In this document: positions 23,769 to 35,809 of the stretch, one piece after another | Position numbering within the stretch: the first letter of the stretch is position 1 | Layout of the letters: each line of letters starts with the position of its first letter | Source: Portulaca oleracea | Lineage: Eukaryota > Streptophyta > Magnoliopsida > Caryophyllales > Portulacaceae | Direction: 5' to 3' | Assembly (NCBI GenBank): GCA_029582165.1 | Contig: CM055878.1 | Span: 888,001-952,000, forward strand | Length of the DNA: 64,000 bases | Program-made: the position numbers and the translations under genes | The notes under the pieces: generated by a model | The model's database searches: none | Told to the model about the DNA's origin: nothing | The model's input: the letters and a program-made list of their open reading frames with translations, nothing else

Positions 23769-26700
23769 AGACTCCTCCACCTGCTGTTAGACATATCGAA
23801 GACACCATCGAATATTAGAGAGAGCTTTCAGAGTAGTTCTTAGATAGTTTCTTTCCAGTTTTCTTCCTCAGGATTATTAGTAGTTTAGATTATTGTATTG
23901 ATTGAAGGATACGAAAAAGATCGATTCGGGTGACACGAAGAGATCGATTCCGCCACTTCAAACACTCGGTTATTTCTGCTTTTTCTCTTATTTTCTAATT
24001 TAAATTCAGTTTGTGTGTTGTTTATTTCTAGCATTGTTAGAAGCTAAATCCCTTTATTTGGGGGATAAACTCGATGTCTATTGATTATTAATGAATAAAG
24101 TCTCGGTGTGAAGTTATTCCTTTATTCGTTTAATCTTCGTAATTCGTCTGTCATAGTAAAATTTGGCTAACCGCCTTTTACTTGGTAATAAATTCTTGAT
24201 AATATGACGAAATTTTGAATCTTGAATTGGAAAGATGTAGATTGAATAGGCTTTGAAAATAGTTCAAAATAATGATTCTTGCCAAGGGTCGGTTATAATC
24301 AGTTCTTATCTTTGATATGACTAATTAGTTAGAAATAATGTTTAGTTTAATCACTCTAACTCACTTCGAATCGAAAGATTGCTGTGAAAAGGCCTAGAAA
24401 GATTATAGACCCCGAACTATCTTGTTACTTTAAACCGGGATTGTTGACTAATTGATTGACTGACTAGAGTGGGCTCCCATGAACGCTTTTAATTATCTGT
24501 TAGAACCCTAAAAATTCCTGCTTCGTTAGTTTAGTTTTCTAAATCTTTACCATAAAACTTTGATCGACCTAGCATCCTTTGTAGTGAACTAGTTTAGTGC
24601 GTAGTTGAACACAAATCCTTGAGAGAGAACGATATTTTATTACTACACAGACCCGTACACTTGCGATACATAGACCTGATATGTTTAGGGCCTGTCAGTT
24701 AGCCTCTCTTTTCTTTTTTTTTCTTTTTTTTATTTCCTTTTTTTCTCTTTTTTCTTTTTTTTTCTTCTTTTCTTTTTCTTTCTTTTTCTTTTGATACCAC
24801 TATTAGGACACCAATGAGAATGAAGATCTAGGACCTTGGAGAATAGGGAGTAGGTGTCCCTCTTTAGAAGCTATCTCCGGTGAATGATGTCACAAAGGTA
24901 GCGCGAGCCCCCAGTTTAGAGTAGCTTGTCTCTAAGTCTATTAATGATAATGTAGTTGCGAGTTAGTCGCTGATCCGATGCGGACGAATTTTGCTCTTAC
25001 TGAGAAATGACCACACTCAGGTGTGCTAAGAGTGGGCATTAAGAATAGAACCTGATACTTGCAATAATGACCGAGTTGAAAAATCCTCAAAGGGTGAGAT
25101 GTGATGAAAAGTCTTGAAAAGGTTGGTTATAAGATGTTTGGTGAAAGAAATGGAAGACGAGGATTTATCAATGAATGGGATAAAGAGACACTTAAGAATG
25201 CATGTGTCATGAAAGAGATGGTATATGAGGATTTATTTATGAATGGGATAAAGAGACACTTAAGGATGATCGTGTCTTAAAAAAGGAGGAGAGATGGTTA
25301 AAAGGGATAAACATCATCTCTTGGGAAAAGGTTGGAATATAGTTGGATGGAATGTTGTTCAAGTCTGACGAAAGAAAATGGAAACTTGATGGTAGTGATA
25401 GAGTCCAGGATTTCCTCTCCTTTTCCTAGCCCACCCAAGTGGGTTTTCAGACTAGCTTTTTATTCTCTTTTTTTTTATTTATTCTGTCAAAGACCAGTCA
25501 ATGACAGATGCTATCTAAAGTGAAAAGTATCGGGCCGGGCCTCGAAGAAGTTTTCCTACGTATCCAAGGTGGAATCAGACCAGTCGTAATTCTATAAGCG
25601 CAGCTATGAAGGGTTAGTGCCTCGAGGAAGACTTAATGATTGAAACAGATGGTTGAGGGTTCATAGGAAGGTTATGAATGGTTATGAAGGTATGTGAAGG
25701 TTATTGAAGACTGTAAAGTTTGATGAGGTACATGGATGATGAGATGAAGGTTTGAGATCAAAAAGGTCAATTAGATTTTTTGGTGTGCTTGACTCTTATT
25801 TCCGCCTTCTAGTTTCTTATTCTCTCCCCTTTCTTTTTCTTTTCTTTTTGTCTTCCTCCCTTTTTTGTTCTTCATTTTCCTCTTTTTTCTTCTCTCTCTA
25901 TTTTTTATTCCTCTCAACTCTTTTTTTTTTCAGTTGGCATGTTTCGAGATATTGACGACCCAAAAGGGGGTTTACTCTCCCAGCACAGGTTTTTCCATAC
26001 GCAAACAAAGTGCTTAAGGGACAAGAGTGTCGACTCATGTCGACCCCATGTTGGTGGACCAACTAAGAACTCTCCCTACTCTTTTTTTTTTTGCTTTATC
26101 TTTTTTGTTTCTTCTTTTTTTCATTTTTTCTTTAGCTCTCTTTTTTTCAACTTCTTCATGGGTTAACTCATGTTATTCTTTGGTCATCGCACACCTTTTC
26201 GATTTGGTTAATGGAGGAAAGGGTTTCGAAAAGGTAGAGGTTTGATTACAAGGTCAAAATGTAAGTGGTAGGTGGTAAGTTGAGATTGGATGAAAAGAGG
26301 AACGTAATATATGTAGTGAAATGAAGGCTGGGTTGAAGCCCACTGTCCTCACCGCATTTGATTACGTTGCCAGATTTCTAATGAGGAGCATTCACTTTCG
26401 AGAGATTATTGGACTTGGTCTTTTCTGACAACACTCTCTCCTTATGCTCAGCCTGCTGGATGGGAGGAGCATGCTTGCTTCTTTCATCAATCTTATTTTC
26501 TCCTTTTGCCTGATTTGCCTCAATGAGGTTTTCAAACCGGTCACTCTATAGTTTTTCACTTTTTTTTTAAGTCTATTTTTTTTCTGAATTTCTCTCTTTA
26601 TTTCTCTAACCCTGAATTCAAAAAACAGGGATGGGAACGAGGTGTAAGACAAAAATGGAAGGATAAGAGAAGGTGAATTTGTTAGACTTGGTTTGGATGG

Positions 26701-27089
26701 ATGAGAGAACTTTTCAACTCAAGTCAAAAAACACAAGCACGAAACTCTGTTTAATAAATCGCAACAAGAGCAACTGAATTCAAGAAATGAACTAAGAACT
26801 GACTCTTAACTCTAACATACTCCAGAAGCAAAATGCGTGACAACCAGGAACCTTGCTAACTCTAAAGCTCCTTTGATGGGGTGCCCTCCCTGTCTTGGCA
26901 CAAGGAATCCATGATCCATGTTCTATCTGGTCCTTTGTGTTACTTCTGGTAACGGTAGTTTCCCGGACTAGATCATGTCCTCCATCATATGATCTCCAAA
27001 GTTTAACAAACCTCAGTGTAGTACCCTTTGGGATTTATGGTAGTTGTAGAATTTCCTGTCATCCTGAAAATTCCCTTGATTGCTGACTC

Positions 27090-28030
27090 AAGCTTGACCC
27101 TGACACTAGACAAATGAAGTAAAACTCATCCTAATGCATGTATGACCTAAATGACCAATATGAGACTTCCTTAAAAAAATGAAAGATACTTTATGCTGAC
27201 TCGAGAAAAGACTTACCTATGATATGGACTTATATTGGACTCCCTAAAAATGAAACACACATGTCGGTTCATGGAAAGACTCATATATGACATAGACCCT
27301 ATATGAGACTTCCTAAAGTTTAAATGCTATATGTTGACCCTATAACATGGGTTTAGATTAGACTTCCTAAAAAAAGTACACTCACATGATATACCAACAT
27401 GAGAAAAGACTCACCCATGACATGGGTTGACACTAGACTTCTAAAAAAAGACAGACATTTACATGATGACTCTAGACATAGATTTACCCATGACTTATAC
27501 CTTGTATGAGAAATCCTAAAGGGTGAAAAACACTTACATGCTAACTCAAAGAAGACGACTCACCCATGACGCGGGTTAAATAGACTTCCTAAAAATTAAC
27601 ACACATGTTGACTCTAAAACAAAGACTCACCCATGACTTGGGTTTGCATGCCCTTTGAACCTATATGAGACCTCCTAAGGAATGCAAGACCCTTACATGC
27701 AGATGCTAATACAAAGACTCATCGTAGATCTTATATGGTACTTTCCATAGAATGCAAGACACTTACATGCAGACACTAACAGAAAGACTCATCCTAGACC
27801 TTATTTGAGACTTTCTAGAGAAAAATTCACTCATATCATGACTCTTAAAATAAAGACTTACCCATGACCTGGGTTTACACAAGACTTCCTAAAACTGACA
27901 GATACATGTTGAATCAAGAAAAGACTCACCTATGACTCAGGCCTACTAGACCATATATGATACCTCCTAATGTGCAAGACACCTATGCTCTGACTCAAGA
28001 AACGACTCAACTATGACACATGTTTACGTG
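27090..28030 (-). repeat. degenerate array, about 75-90 bp unit
   Basis: Around ten units share GACTCACCCATGACNTGGGTT, ATATGAGACTTCCTAAA and (C/T)TTACATG(C/A)TGAC words. Unit length varies and units are strongly diverged. No coding frame is kept. Confidence 0.65.
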
Positions 28031-28069
28031 TTCTAACTCCTATATGACTCTAAACAACAACACTTTTTA

Positions 28070-29850
28070 CAACAAGAGCATTATAAAGGGCTAGATAAAG
28101 TCAAACATAGCGAGTTGACATAAGTTGGAAAGTGCAAGTGAGTTTTTCTCAATTCAGATGGGCTTATCCGCAAGCCGACCATTTTAAGGAGAATCCGTTA
28201 TTTGAACTAACAAACTTGTGTTAACTCAAGCTGCGTTGACTATTATACGAACTAGAATAATGCTCGACACACTGACAGCCTAACTTCTATTTAAACACTC
28301 TTTTTTTTTTTTTAAGACCCAACATATTTATTTATTTAACTCAAGAAAAGTGGATGTCATAAAGGGCCGAATAAAACCATCAAAAGGTGAGTTAAGAGAG
28401 ACTTATAAACTTGATTATTAAATCCAACATGGATGGGCTTACCAACGGGCCAACCATGGATTTTGTTTAGACTTAATAATCAAGTTTATAATTTTATTTT
28501 CTCTAACCTTGAGGCTATTACGCGGGCTAGAACAACACACACTGACTTTGTTTAATTATTAATCATTTTCTTTGGACCTAAAATAAGAGAATACTGAGAA
28601 GGACCGAATAAAATCATCAAAGGTGCGTTAAAATAAATCGATAAACAACGTTAATTAACCTAGCCGACCATAAAATTTAAGGTTAATTAATTGAGTTTAT
28701 AAACTCATTTCTTCTCAAACCCAATGATTATTATGCGGACTAAAACAGTATCTCAAAATTAGGTCCGACTTTAACGAAGACACAACAAATACAAACATGT
28801 ATTTACACAAACACATATTTACACCTAACAAAGAAACAACAAACTCAAACACCTACAAAGACACAACATACTCAAACACAAATTACACCTAACAAAGACT
28901 CAACAAACTCAAACATGTGGTACAACAAGTTTTATTTATTTACTTCGGGAAAGCAGATAATGTAGAGGACTGAATAAAGTCAACGATAAGCGAGTTATAA
29001 TTAATTTATAGAATCAATTGCCAAATCCAGTATGGTTGAGTCTTACCACGGGCCGCATAAGTATGATGGATTCAATAATTAAATCGATAAATCAATTTAC
29101 TCAAACCTAGTGACTATTACGCAGTCTAAGACATTACCCGCTAACTTTATTTGATTTATTAGTCAGATTTTTTTGGACTTAAGGACAACTAATCATTACA
29201 AGAGGCCGAATAAAGTTAAGCATGGCGAATCAGGCCTAAGTCAAGGAGCAAAAATCAATGTTTCTCAATTCGGATGGGCCCCATCCACAAGCCGACCGTT
29301 ATAAGGAGAATTCGTAATTTGGGCTACCGACTCAGACTTAATTCGAGCCATGTTGACTGTCATGCGGACTAAAATAACGATTGACAGGACCGACGACCCT
29401 TCTTTCTACTTCATTTTTTTATTTATTTAATTACCGGAAAGCAGGTATCATAAAGGACTGAATAAAGCAAACAACGGGCGAGTTATAAATTAAATGATTT
29501 ATGTACTTAATTGCCAAATCAGATATGGTTGGGCCTGACCCCGGGCCACCCATAAGTGTGACAGATTCGATAATTAACTCGATAAATTAATTTACTCTAT
29601 CCCGGTGATTATTATGCATTCTAGGACTTTATCCACTGATTTTGTTTGGACTTTTAGGTAGATTTTTGGACCTTTTGTTAAGAAAGTGTTGTTAAGGGCC
29701 ATGTAGAACCATCAAAGGCGAGTTGAGTTTACTTTATGAACCAAGATAATTAACCTCTATAGATAGATGGGCCGAACCACTAGGTTAACCATAATTTAGG
29801 AGGTTAACTAGCTTAGTTGGTAAATATGACTCTTCTCAGCCCAATGACTA
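28070..29850 (-). repeat. array of about 240-270 bp unit, seven copies
   Basis: The anchor AA(A/G)GG(A/C)C(T/C)GAATAAAGTCAA recurs near 28085, 28357, 28600, 28965, 29205, 29453 and 29693. Each unit continues with GGCGAGTTATAA, ATGGGC...CGGGCC(A/G)ACCAT and GTGACTATTA(C/T)GCGG(A/T)CTA. One unit is longer, with a 120 bp extra segment of ACAAACTCAAACA repeats at 28775-28925. Confidence 0.75.
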
Positions 29851-30325
29851 CTGTATGGACTAGAACAACACTTCTAAACTTGGGTCAACTCTTTACAACG
29901 AATTTAAACACATAGCACATAACATACATATGAACAAAGGGTATCCTAAATCAAGGCTCTATGTACAAACGAGTTTATTGGCTGGATAAGGCTTAGTGGC
30001 TCATGTACTCGCCCCGATGCATTCTTGTTGTAAAGGCAACTCGAATGTGTGGGGTGTTGCGCTTGGAGGCTCAAGTGGAGAGCTCGTAGAGTGATGCATG
30101 TGTGGATGTGGTGACTAATGCTCTTTCGGTGTAAAGAAAAAAACCTAAACCGCCGATTTACGTGCTCTTATGTAATATTACATGTTAAGGGAGTGCCCCG
30201 AAAAATGCACTGCATTATGCCTAAAATGAATGACTTAATAATGTAAAGTAAAAATTTATTTTCCTTCCAAAAATTTTAAAGCATACTAAACGTTTTTTCA
30301 AGTTTTACCCACTTTAAGAAAAAAC

Positions 30326-30342
30326 TCCCCAGTGGAGTCGCC
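30326..30342 (-). other. primer-binding site of the Ogre-like element
   Basis: On the minus strand TGGCGACTCCACTGGGG follows the LTR end after a short spacer. It matches the tRNA-Arg-type site described for Ogre elements, from memory. It fixes the LTR at 30353-32499 as a 5' LTR. Confidence 0.7.
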
Positions 30343-30352
30343 AAAAATCCTG

Positions 30353-32499
30353 TGGACATTTTTCCTCGCCGTTCGAGCTTCCGAACGTCCACGCGGATTG
30401 GGGTGTGATTTGGTGGTTTGTGCCAGGGTTTAACCTTTAAAAACTCTTTAAGGAATTAATCGTACATTTCATGAATAATACTTCGTAAAATCATTGTCCA
30501 TTTACTTATGCATTTTATGAGTCCTTGAATTAAACCTTTAAGAGTGAACATCCACTTGTTCCAAACACTTCTAAATTTAACTCAATTTGCTCATTAAAAT
30601 GTTAGGCTCGGAAAAAACGATATATGCAAATATTATTTAGAAATATAAGAACGCCTTAAAGTTACATTGGTATATTGTAAAACCATGTTTTACAATAGTC
30701 TATGTAACCTCCGATGTGTTTTGGTTCGAAATGGGAGTCGCCACTAGACTTTTTAAGGGAAAAAGCCAAAACGAAACCAAAAAGAAAACAAGAGAGACTC
30801 CGCGTGCGAAACCCAAGAATGGATTCGGGGGTAAGGCGACTACGAACTCGAAAAGTAAAAACCTTAAGCATCCGCCTCTCACAAAAGGAAAGACTCTAGT
30901 AAAAGTTTAAAATGTTCTTTTAATAAAGTTCGGAAGAAAGATGAATGGAAACTTTATAGAATTATTTCATTCAACATGCAAAAATAAGAATGAAAGAAAA
31001 TACAACATGTACACTTTATTTACATAATAGGGAAACATATAAGAGTTTACATTGTGCCTTTTTAGTGGGAAGCCTTGCCTAGCCTTTGTTGTAACTCCTT
31101 TGAATGCCTTGAATCACCCTCTTGAAGATGCCAAAATAGTGCCAAAAGTGGATTGAAAGAATATGGAAAAGGAGAGTAAAAAGATGGTAGAAAAGGGGCT
31201 TTTTGTGAGGTTTTTGGATTACATGAGGAGCTTTTAGGGATTTATGGAAGGTAAGATGGGAATGTAGATAAAGGGGCTTAAAGGAGTGGAGATAATAATG
31301 GTAGGAAAGTGATGGAGAAGAATAGAAAAAGGTAGGAAAAAGGAACTCTTTTTGTGGGTTTTTAGGATAGTTTTGTGATATTTTTGGGAGGTTTTATAGA
31401 AGTTTTTGTAAGAATGGTGGGCGATAGTATGAGAGTATGGATTAGAGATTTAAGAAAATGAAGATATGGAGATTAGGATGATAAGAAAATGGTAGAAAAG
31501 TGATAGAAAAAGGGTAGTAGAATGATAACTAGAATGGAGAGATTAGAGAGATTAGAATAAGAGAATGGAAGTGTAGAGGGAAGAATGGATGAATGATTGA
31601 ATGATTGATTGGGGGATGGAAAGAGTAAGGATTATAGGTTTAGGAGAGTGGAGATATAGAGACGGTGGTGGTAAGAATGTAGTAGAGTTTAGAGGAAGAA
31701 GATGGTAGAAAGGAGATTATGAGAGGAATGAAAGAATGAGAGAATTGGAGAATGGATGAGTGATGAGAGAGTGGGTGGATGATTGAGTGAATTGGTGAGT
31801 TTGGCTTTGGCAAGAGGGGTATTTATAGGCTTTAGGAGGCTTCAAGAGAGGATGAACATACATGTACATGCATGCATTCTCTACATTCGTAGTCAACTTG
31901 GCACAAAATCCATGGTGGCAAGGGGGTGTCTTTGGGTGGACAGTAGAACATGGTGAATTAACCCATGTGTGGACGTCTTTAAGGCCGATCGGCCTAGAGA
32001 ATGGGGGAGGATGAATCTCATCTTCTTTCATGCATTCTTGGACGATGAAATGTGAAAGGAAGACTTTGACATTGGCCCGTTCACACTTTTGGACGGTGGG
32101 GCTTTATTTGATGCATATGAGATGTTTTTGAATGTTTTTGCTAGGCTTTGATCTTGAGACCTCTTGGAGATTCTTTTCATGTTACTTTTACGTAGCTCAT
32201 GCATGGTATGCATGGATGGATTTATTATTTTAATTACATAAAAGTTGTGCATGCAATTCCCACATAAACTCGTGCATATAGAGTTGATGCGTGCGAGTCT
32301 TTTGGCTTCGACTTCCCTAATTTCCTTATTTTCTAACCAAAAATACATAAAAAGATATAATAAAAAATTACATTTATAAAAAATCTATGCCAAAATCTCG
32401 TATCTGAATTAGATTATTGACCGACTTCTTCTTCTTTATTTCTGCTTCATTTTTATATAGGAATGCTATATATTTATGTACCAAATCCCGATGTCTACA
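30353..32499 (-). repeat. 5' LTR of the Ogre-like element (-)
   Basis: Read on the minus strand the LTR starts TGTAGACATC at 32499 and ends AAAATGTCCA at 30353, 2147 bp. A TATA box (TATAAAT) is at 31821-31827. It is the same family as 17609-19305 but longer, with extra purine-rich sequence at 31080-31700. Its start lies directly in a CACTA transposase frame (32500 onward), so it inserted there. Confidence 0.75.
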
Positions 32500-33240
32500 C
32501 GCTCCAATCACATATACTTTATATGAAGAAGATGTACCATAAACTCTAACTTAGACAATTTCTCACAACTTGGAAATAGCTCTTTCACAACATCTCTTAC
32601 TAATATGTCGAATTTTTTTTCAAGAAGTTATGGCGATTCACTAATTTCAACACCCCCAAGCCTTTCTAATTCATTGATTATGTTAAATGCTTTAGCATTA
32701 GTCATGTCGTGGAGCATGACAAATGTTTCTTCTATTTCATCCTGACTTATTGGCCCTATCGGATCTCTTTCATCATTTTCATGTTCATCACTGCTATCAA
32801 TATGCTCCTTTGATTTCTCTCTATGAAATTCCCACATATCATAAATTTTATCTTACTTCACTTTACCTTGACTTACCAAAAGAACATGACATACTTGTAG
32901 GTACTTTACATTTAAAATTTTATTCAATCCACATAATTTATTGTAAAATGAAAAAGAAATAGTTTATGTTACAATTACCTACCTCCACTGGTTATCTTAT
33001 CTAACTTTTTCTTACCTATACTTTCTCTACATTCAAAAAGAACATGGCCAAAGTTGTATATATCTTCCGTTCCCACATCCGAAGTCCCCTTAGTAATGAA
33101 AATTTTACTTTTCGTCAAAATAAAAGATTGAGTTGGAGAAGCTATTTTCATGAATCATGAATTCATGATGAATATTTTTTTTTTTTGTGGAGATAGAGAA
33201 ATGAATTTTCATACTTTTGACATAGATATGCGTTCATTTT
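32500..33240 (-). pseudogene. CACTA (EnSpm) TNP2-type transposase, N-terminal piece
   Basis: The frame at 32837-32628 opens MWEFHREKSKEHI, has an acidic SSDEHENDERDP segment and IEETFVMLHDMTNA. After a stop, readthrough gives FDILVRDVVKELFP, CEKLSKLEFMVHLLHIKYM. This is the usual TNP2 pattern (FxxLLxDAxxxLYPGCxxxSKLxFLVKLxHIK), normally followed by WSNKSF. The sequence is cut at 32499 by the Ogre-like LTR just after HIKYM. The stretch 32850-33240 probably holds an intron and a piece of an earlier exon (a NFGHVLFECRE-like frame near 33050) but is too decayed to define. TNP2 would bind and cut CACTA ends; this copy is dead. Confidence 0.6.
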
Positions 33241-33255
33241 GGCTCGTTTTATTAG

Positions 33256-33466
33256 AGCTGGCAAAATTTTGTCTGACCCGAATTACCTGAATTGTCCGAC
33301 CCGGAAAAAATCGGATCTGGACTTAGATTTGTCGTCCAAATTTTGATATTGACTGATTTGACCGAATATGCGGACATAAAATTTCTCTTTTTTCTAGTAA
33401 ATATACAATTGTAGCGGGCATTGGATATATTGTAGCCAAAAGTTGAGGTTAGGGTGACAAAGATGC
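33256..33466. mobile_element. hAT-like nonautonomous end, partial
   Basis: TAGAGCTGGCAAAATTTTG at 33256 is the same terminus as the complete hAT MITE at 33475. It is followed by GACCCG and GGATCTGG words. No matching right end was found before 33467. The part after about 33400 (CAATTGTAGC, ATTGTAGCCAAAA) looks instead like CACTA subterminal repeats. Confidence 0.4.
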
Positions 33467-33474
33467 AGTTGTAG

Positions 33475-34139
33475 TAGAGCTGGCTAATAAGTCAGGTCGA
33501 GTCGTGTTCGTGTTCGTGTCAAACTTAAACGGGTTCAAAATCCTCCAACCTGAACTTATCCCATTTATTAAACGGGTTAAAAATTGAAACTGTTTACCGT
33601 TTAATTTTTAAACGGGTTGACCTTATTTTGACCTGTTTACCCATTTAAGTAAACATGTTAGAATAAATTTGCCAATATACCTGTTTAACCATTAACTCAT
33701 TTATACAAAACAACTCATTGTGGGATCGAATTAATGACATATCATACTCCACAATTTGCGTGGTAATATAATTCGAGTTATATATAAATAGATGTCTTTT
33801 AATTCATAGTCAAATATGAATATAAGTTAAAATTACAAAGTCTTGCGCATATTTCAAAGAGTATTAACTGGAACTTTCACCTAAGTTTATTGATAAACGG
33901 TATAATTAGGTAACAATTACCGAGCAAACGATTTGACCCATTTAACATGCTTAATTAAACGGGTTAAGTAGGTATTTTTTCGTGTCGAAAATCCTGACCT
34001 GAACCTAACCCATTTAATTAAACGGGTTTACCGTGTCAACCCATTTAATTAAACGGGTTGAAAATTTCTACCTAAACTCGTTTAATATCGTGTTAGGTTC
34101 AGGTCGGTAATCGTGTCGTGTCAGCTTTTCCCAGCTCTA
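33475..34139. mobile_element. hAT-type MITE, 665 bp, perfect 8 bp duplication
   Basis: The element starts TAGAGCTGGC and ends CCAGCTCTA. It is flanked by AGTTGTAG at 33467-33474 and 34140-34147, the 8 bp duplication of hAT elements. Inside, AAACGGGTT/AACCCATTT words recur about ten times in both orientations. It has no transposase. It sits in the CACTA subterminal DNA. Confidence 0.9.
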
Positions 34140-34170
34140 AGTTGTAGGCTAATGGTAATTATAAGGTGTT

Positions 34171-35039
34171 TGAAATAACCCTAGAGGTGGGTGAATAGGG
34201 TTGTATAAAATTCTGCACTTAATCAACAAACAAGAACGTCAATAGCACTTATATATCTGAATAATACTTCTTTATTGATAAACTTAAAGTGTTAGAAAAA
34301 GAGGAGGTTACAAACTAGGCACTGTCAAGGATTGTGAGGTCCTCAACAGATGCTTACAAGGGCAGAAGATTCATGATGAACTCTGCAGCAGTGGCCTCAC
34401 AACTAAGGCAGGAAGAATGGCTTGAACTCACTAAAGTGAGGTCACTCACTCACTTTAGCTACATGACTCTGAGGTCCTCACCAGAACACATCTTCTGGTT
34501 ACACAACTCACTACTCACAACCAAGTAGCTACACTCAGAATTTTCTATCACAAAATTCCTACACATGATTTATCTTGCTTGGAATCATTATTTTGAGAGA
34601 AGAGGACAACCAAGCTTTATATAGATGTTTGAGGTTCCAATATAACGGTCACTTTGAAGTTTCCTTAATTTTTGATCCTTTCCATCTTTGTGTTGATCTT
34701 CTAATCTTGATTCTTTAGGATCATTACGCTTGCCGACCGTATATGCTTGATCTTGTGAAGATATGCTTGATCACTATATATGCTTGATCCTTTCCATCTT
34801 TGTGTTGATCTTCTAATCTTGATCCTTTAGGATCTTTAAGCTTGCCATTTTGTAATGATCTTCTGTAATGATACATATCACAATCAGTGGATATTATTCT
34901 GGACATATGCTGGAAATATTTTAGAGATATTTACGATACTTCCCTAAATTTGCTCTTTCAAACATAAGTATTGCAGTAGCGGTGGAGGTCCTTACTGAAC
35001 TTGTTGTGGAGGGCCTCAGAGCTGGGCAGTGTTTCTTCA
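34171..35039 (-). repeat. 3' LTR of the gag-only Copia element
   Basis: Aligns over its length with 37378-38243 (shared CTTTATTGATAAAC, TGAGGTCCTCAACAGATGCT, TGATCCTTTCCATCTTTGTG). Differences are more frequent than in the young Copia element at 40435, so this insertion is older. Confidence 0.85.
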
Positions 35040-35800
35040 ATCTCATTTTTGTTTGAAAGACAAAATTTGCAAGTATAGCACGTATAGACAGCATAATAGA
35101 TAATGATATGTAGAGTAGCGGGGATGGGGTAGAGCGATTTAGGCCATGGTAAAATTGTCCCCCTTTTTGTCTTTCAGACAAGAAGTAAATAAGAGAGTAC
35201 AAGCACTAAATTGTGTGGATAAAGTGAAGAGAGGAAGAGAGAGGGAGGAGAGGAGAAAGGTAAAAGGGAAGAATTTGAGTTACCTATGGGAGAGTTAGTG
35301 AGACGTCTTTGACCGGACCCATTTTGAATTGTGAGGTGCCTGATAGGACATTCTGATGAAGGCATCAGAGGTCCAGACATGCACAGAGTTGACATACCTA
35401 GTAGGTGGAGAGGGACCACATGTGGGAAGGAGGGATGATAGGACTCCCCCTCAATTTGACAACTTGTGCAAAGGTTGAGGTCCTCATGGTAGAAGGCTCC
35501 CCCTCAGATAGTGCGGGTGGAGTTGTTTCGCAACCTTCCCAATGTCTAGGATCTTGTCTTGGCTTTTGTCTCCAAAGGTCACTCTTCTAGTCTTGTTGAT
35601 TTTTAGTTTGCAAAACTTGGTTAGATCTCTGGTAATGTATTTGAGGCATACCTGCAATAGAGGACACTATACCTTTCTTGGTCTCTGACCAAGGATGAGA
35701 TTATTGTAGAGAGGTCTTTGGGACCCAAATGTTAGTGATGTGTGGAGGTCTGGTTCCTTTAGACAGGGGAGTTGTTAAGGTCCTTATTTTATTTGCTGTT
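35040..35800 (-). other. noncoding spacer between gag and 3' LTR
   Basis: It contains many AGGTCCT(C/T) words but no Copia domain. The open frames 34921-35202 and 35174-35419 are not recognisable. This is where pol should be. Confidence 0.6.
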
Positions 35801-35809
35801 GGAGGGCCT

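Larger units (their letters stand above)
19306..24697 (+). mobile_element. Athila-like gypsy element, internally deleted, one LTR
   Basis: An ORF-1-like region (about 20095-20576) is joined near 20580 straight to the 3' noncoding region. That region has two marks of this lineage: ACAATGCAGTGTTTTAAGCA at 20624-20643 and GGGGACAAGCAAGAGC near 22643. A polypurine tract (AGCATGGGGGGAT, 22661-22673) and an LTR follow. Protease, RT, RNase H and integrase are all missing, and so is a 5' LTR. The left border is uncertain because the preceding LTR ends at 19305. Confidence 0.65.
22675..24697 (+). repeat. Athila-like LTR with internal 650 bp tandem duplication
   Basis: The LTR starts TGATAAGTG after the polypurine tract and ends CCTGTCA, 2023 bp in all. 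Positions 22994-23643 are repeated head to tail at 23644-24288, with only a few substitutions and one short indel near 23160-23180/23820. Each copy carries a TATA box (TATAAAA at 23112-23118 and 23762-23768) and the CGCTGCCAGCG motif. Without the duplication the LTR would be about 1370 bp. Confidence 0.8.
24698..30325 (-). mobile_element. 5' noncoding internal region of an Ogre-like element (-)
   Basis: This is the internal region downstream of the primer-binding site at 30326-30342. It contains no gag or pol frame in 5.6 kb, which fits the long noncoding leader of Ogre/Tat elements. The segment CGAAGAAGTTTTCCTACGTA near 25541-25560 resembles conserved noncoding words of that lineage. It holds four C/T tracts (24703-24795, 25450-25490, 25820-25930, 26080-26160) and two tandem arrays. 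The element stops at 24697/24698 against the Athila-like LTR, so its coding part and 3' LTR are lost. Confidence 0.55.

Noticed and set aside
25752..26245. Phe/Ser/Leu-rich open frames resembling membrane proteins
   Set aside because: They come from the C/T tracts of the Ogre-like leader, not from real transmembrane segments.
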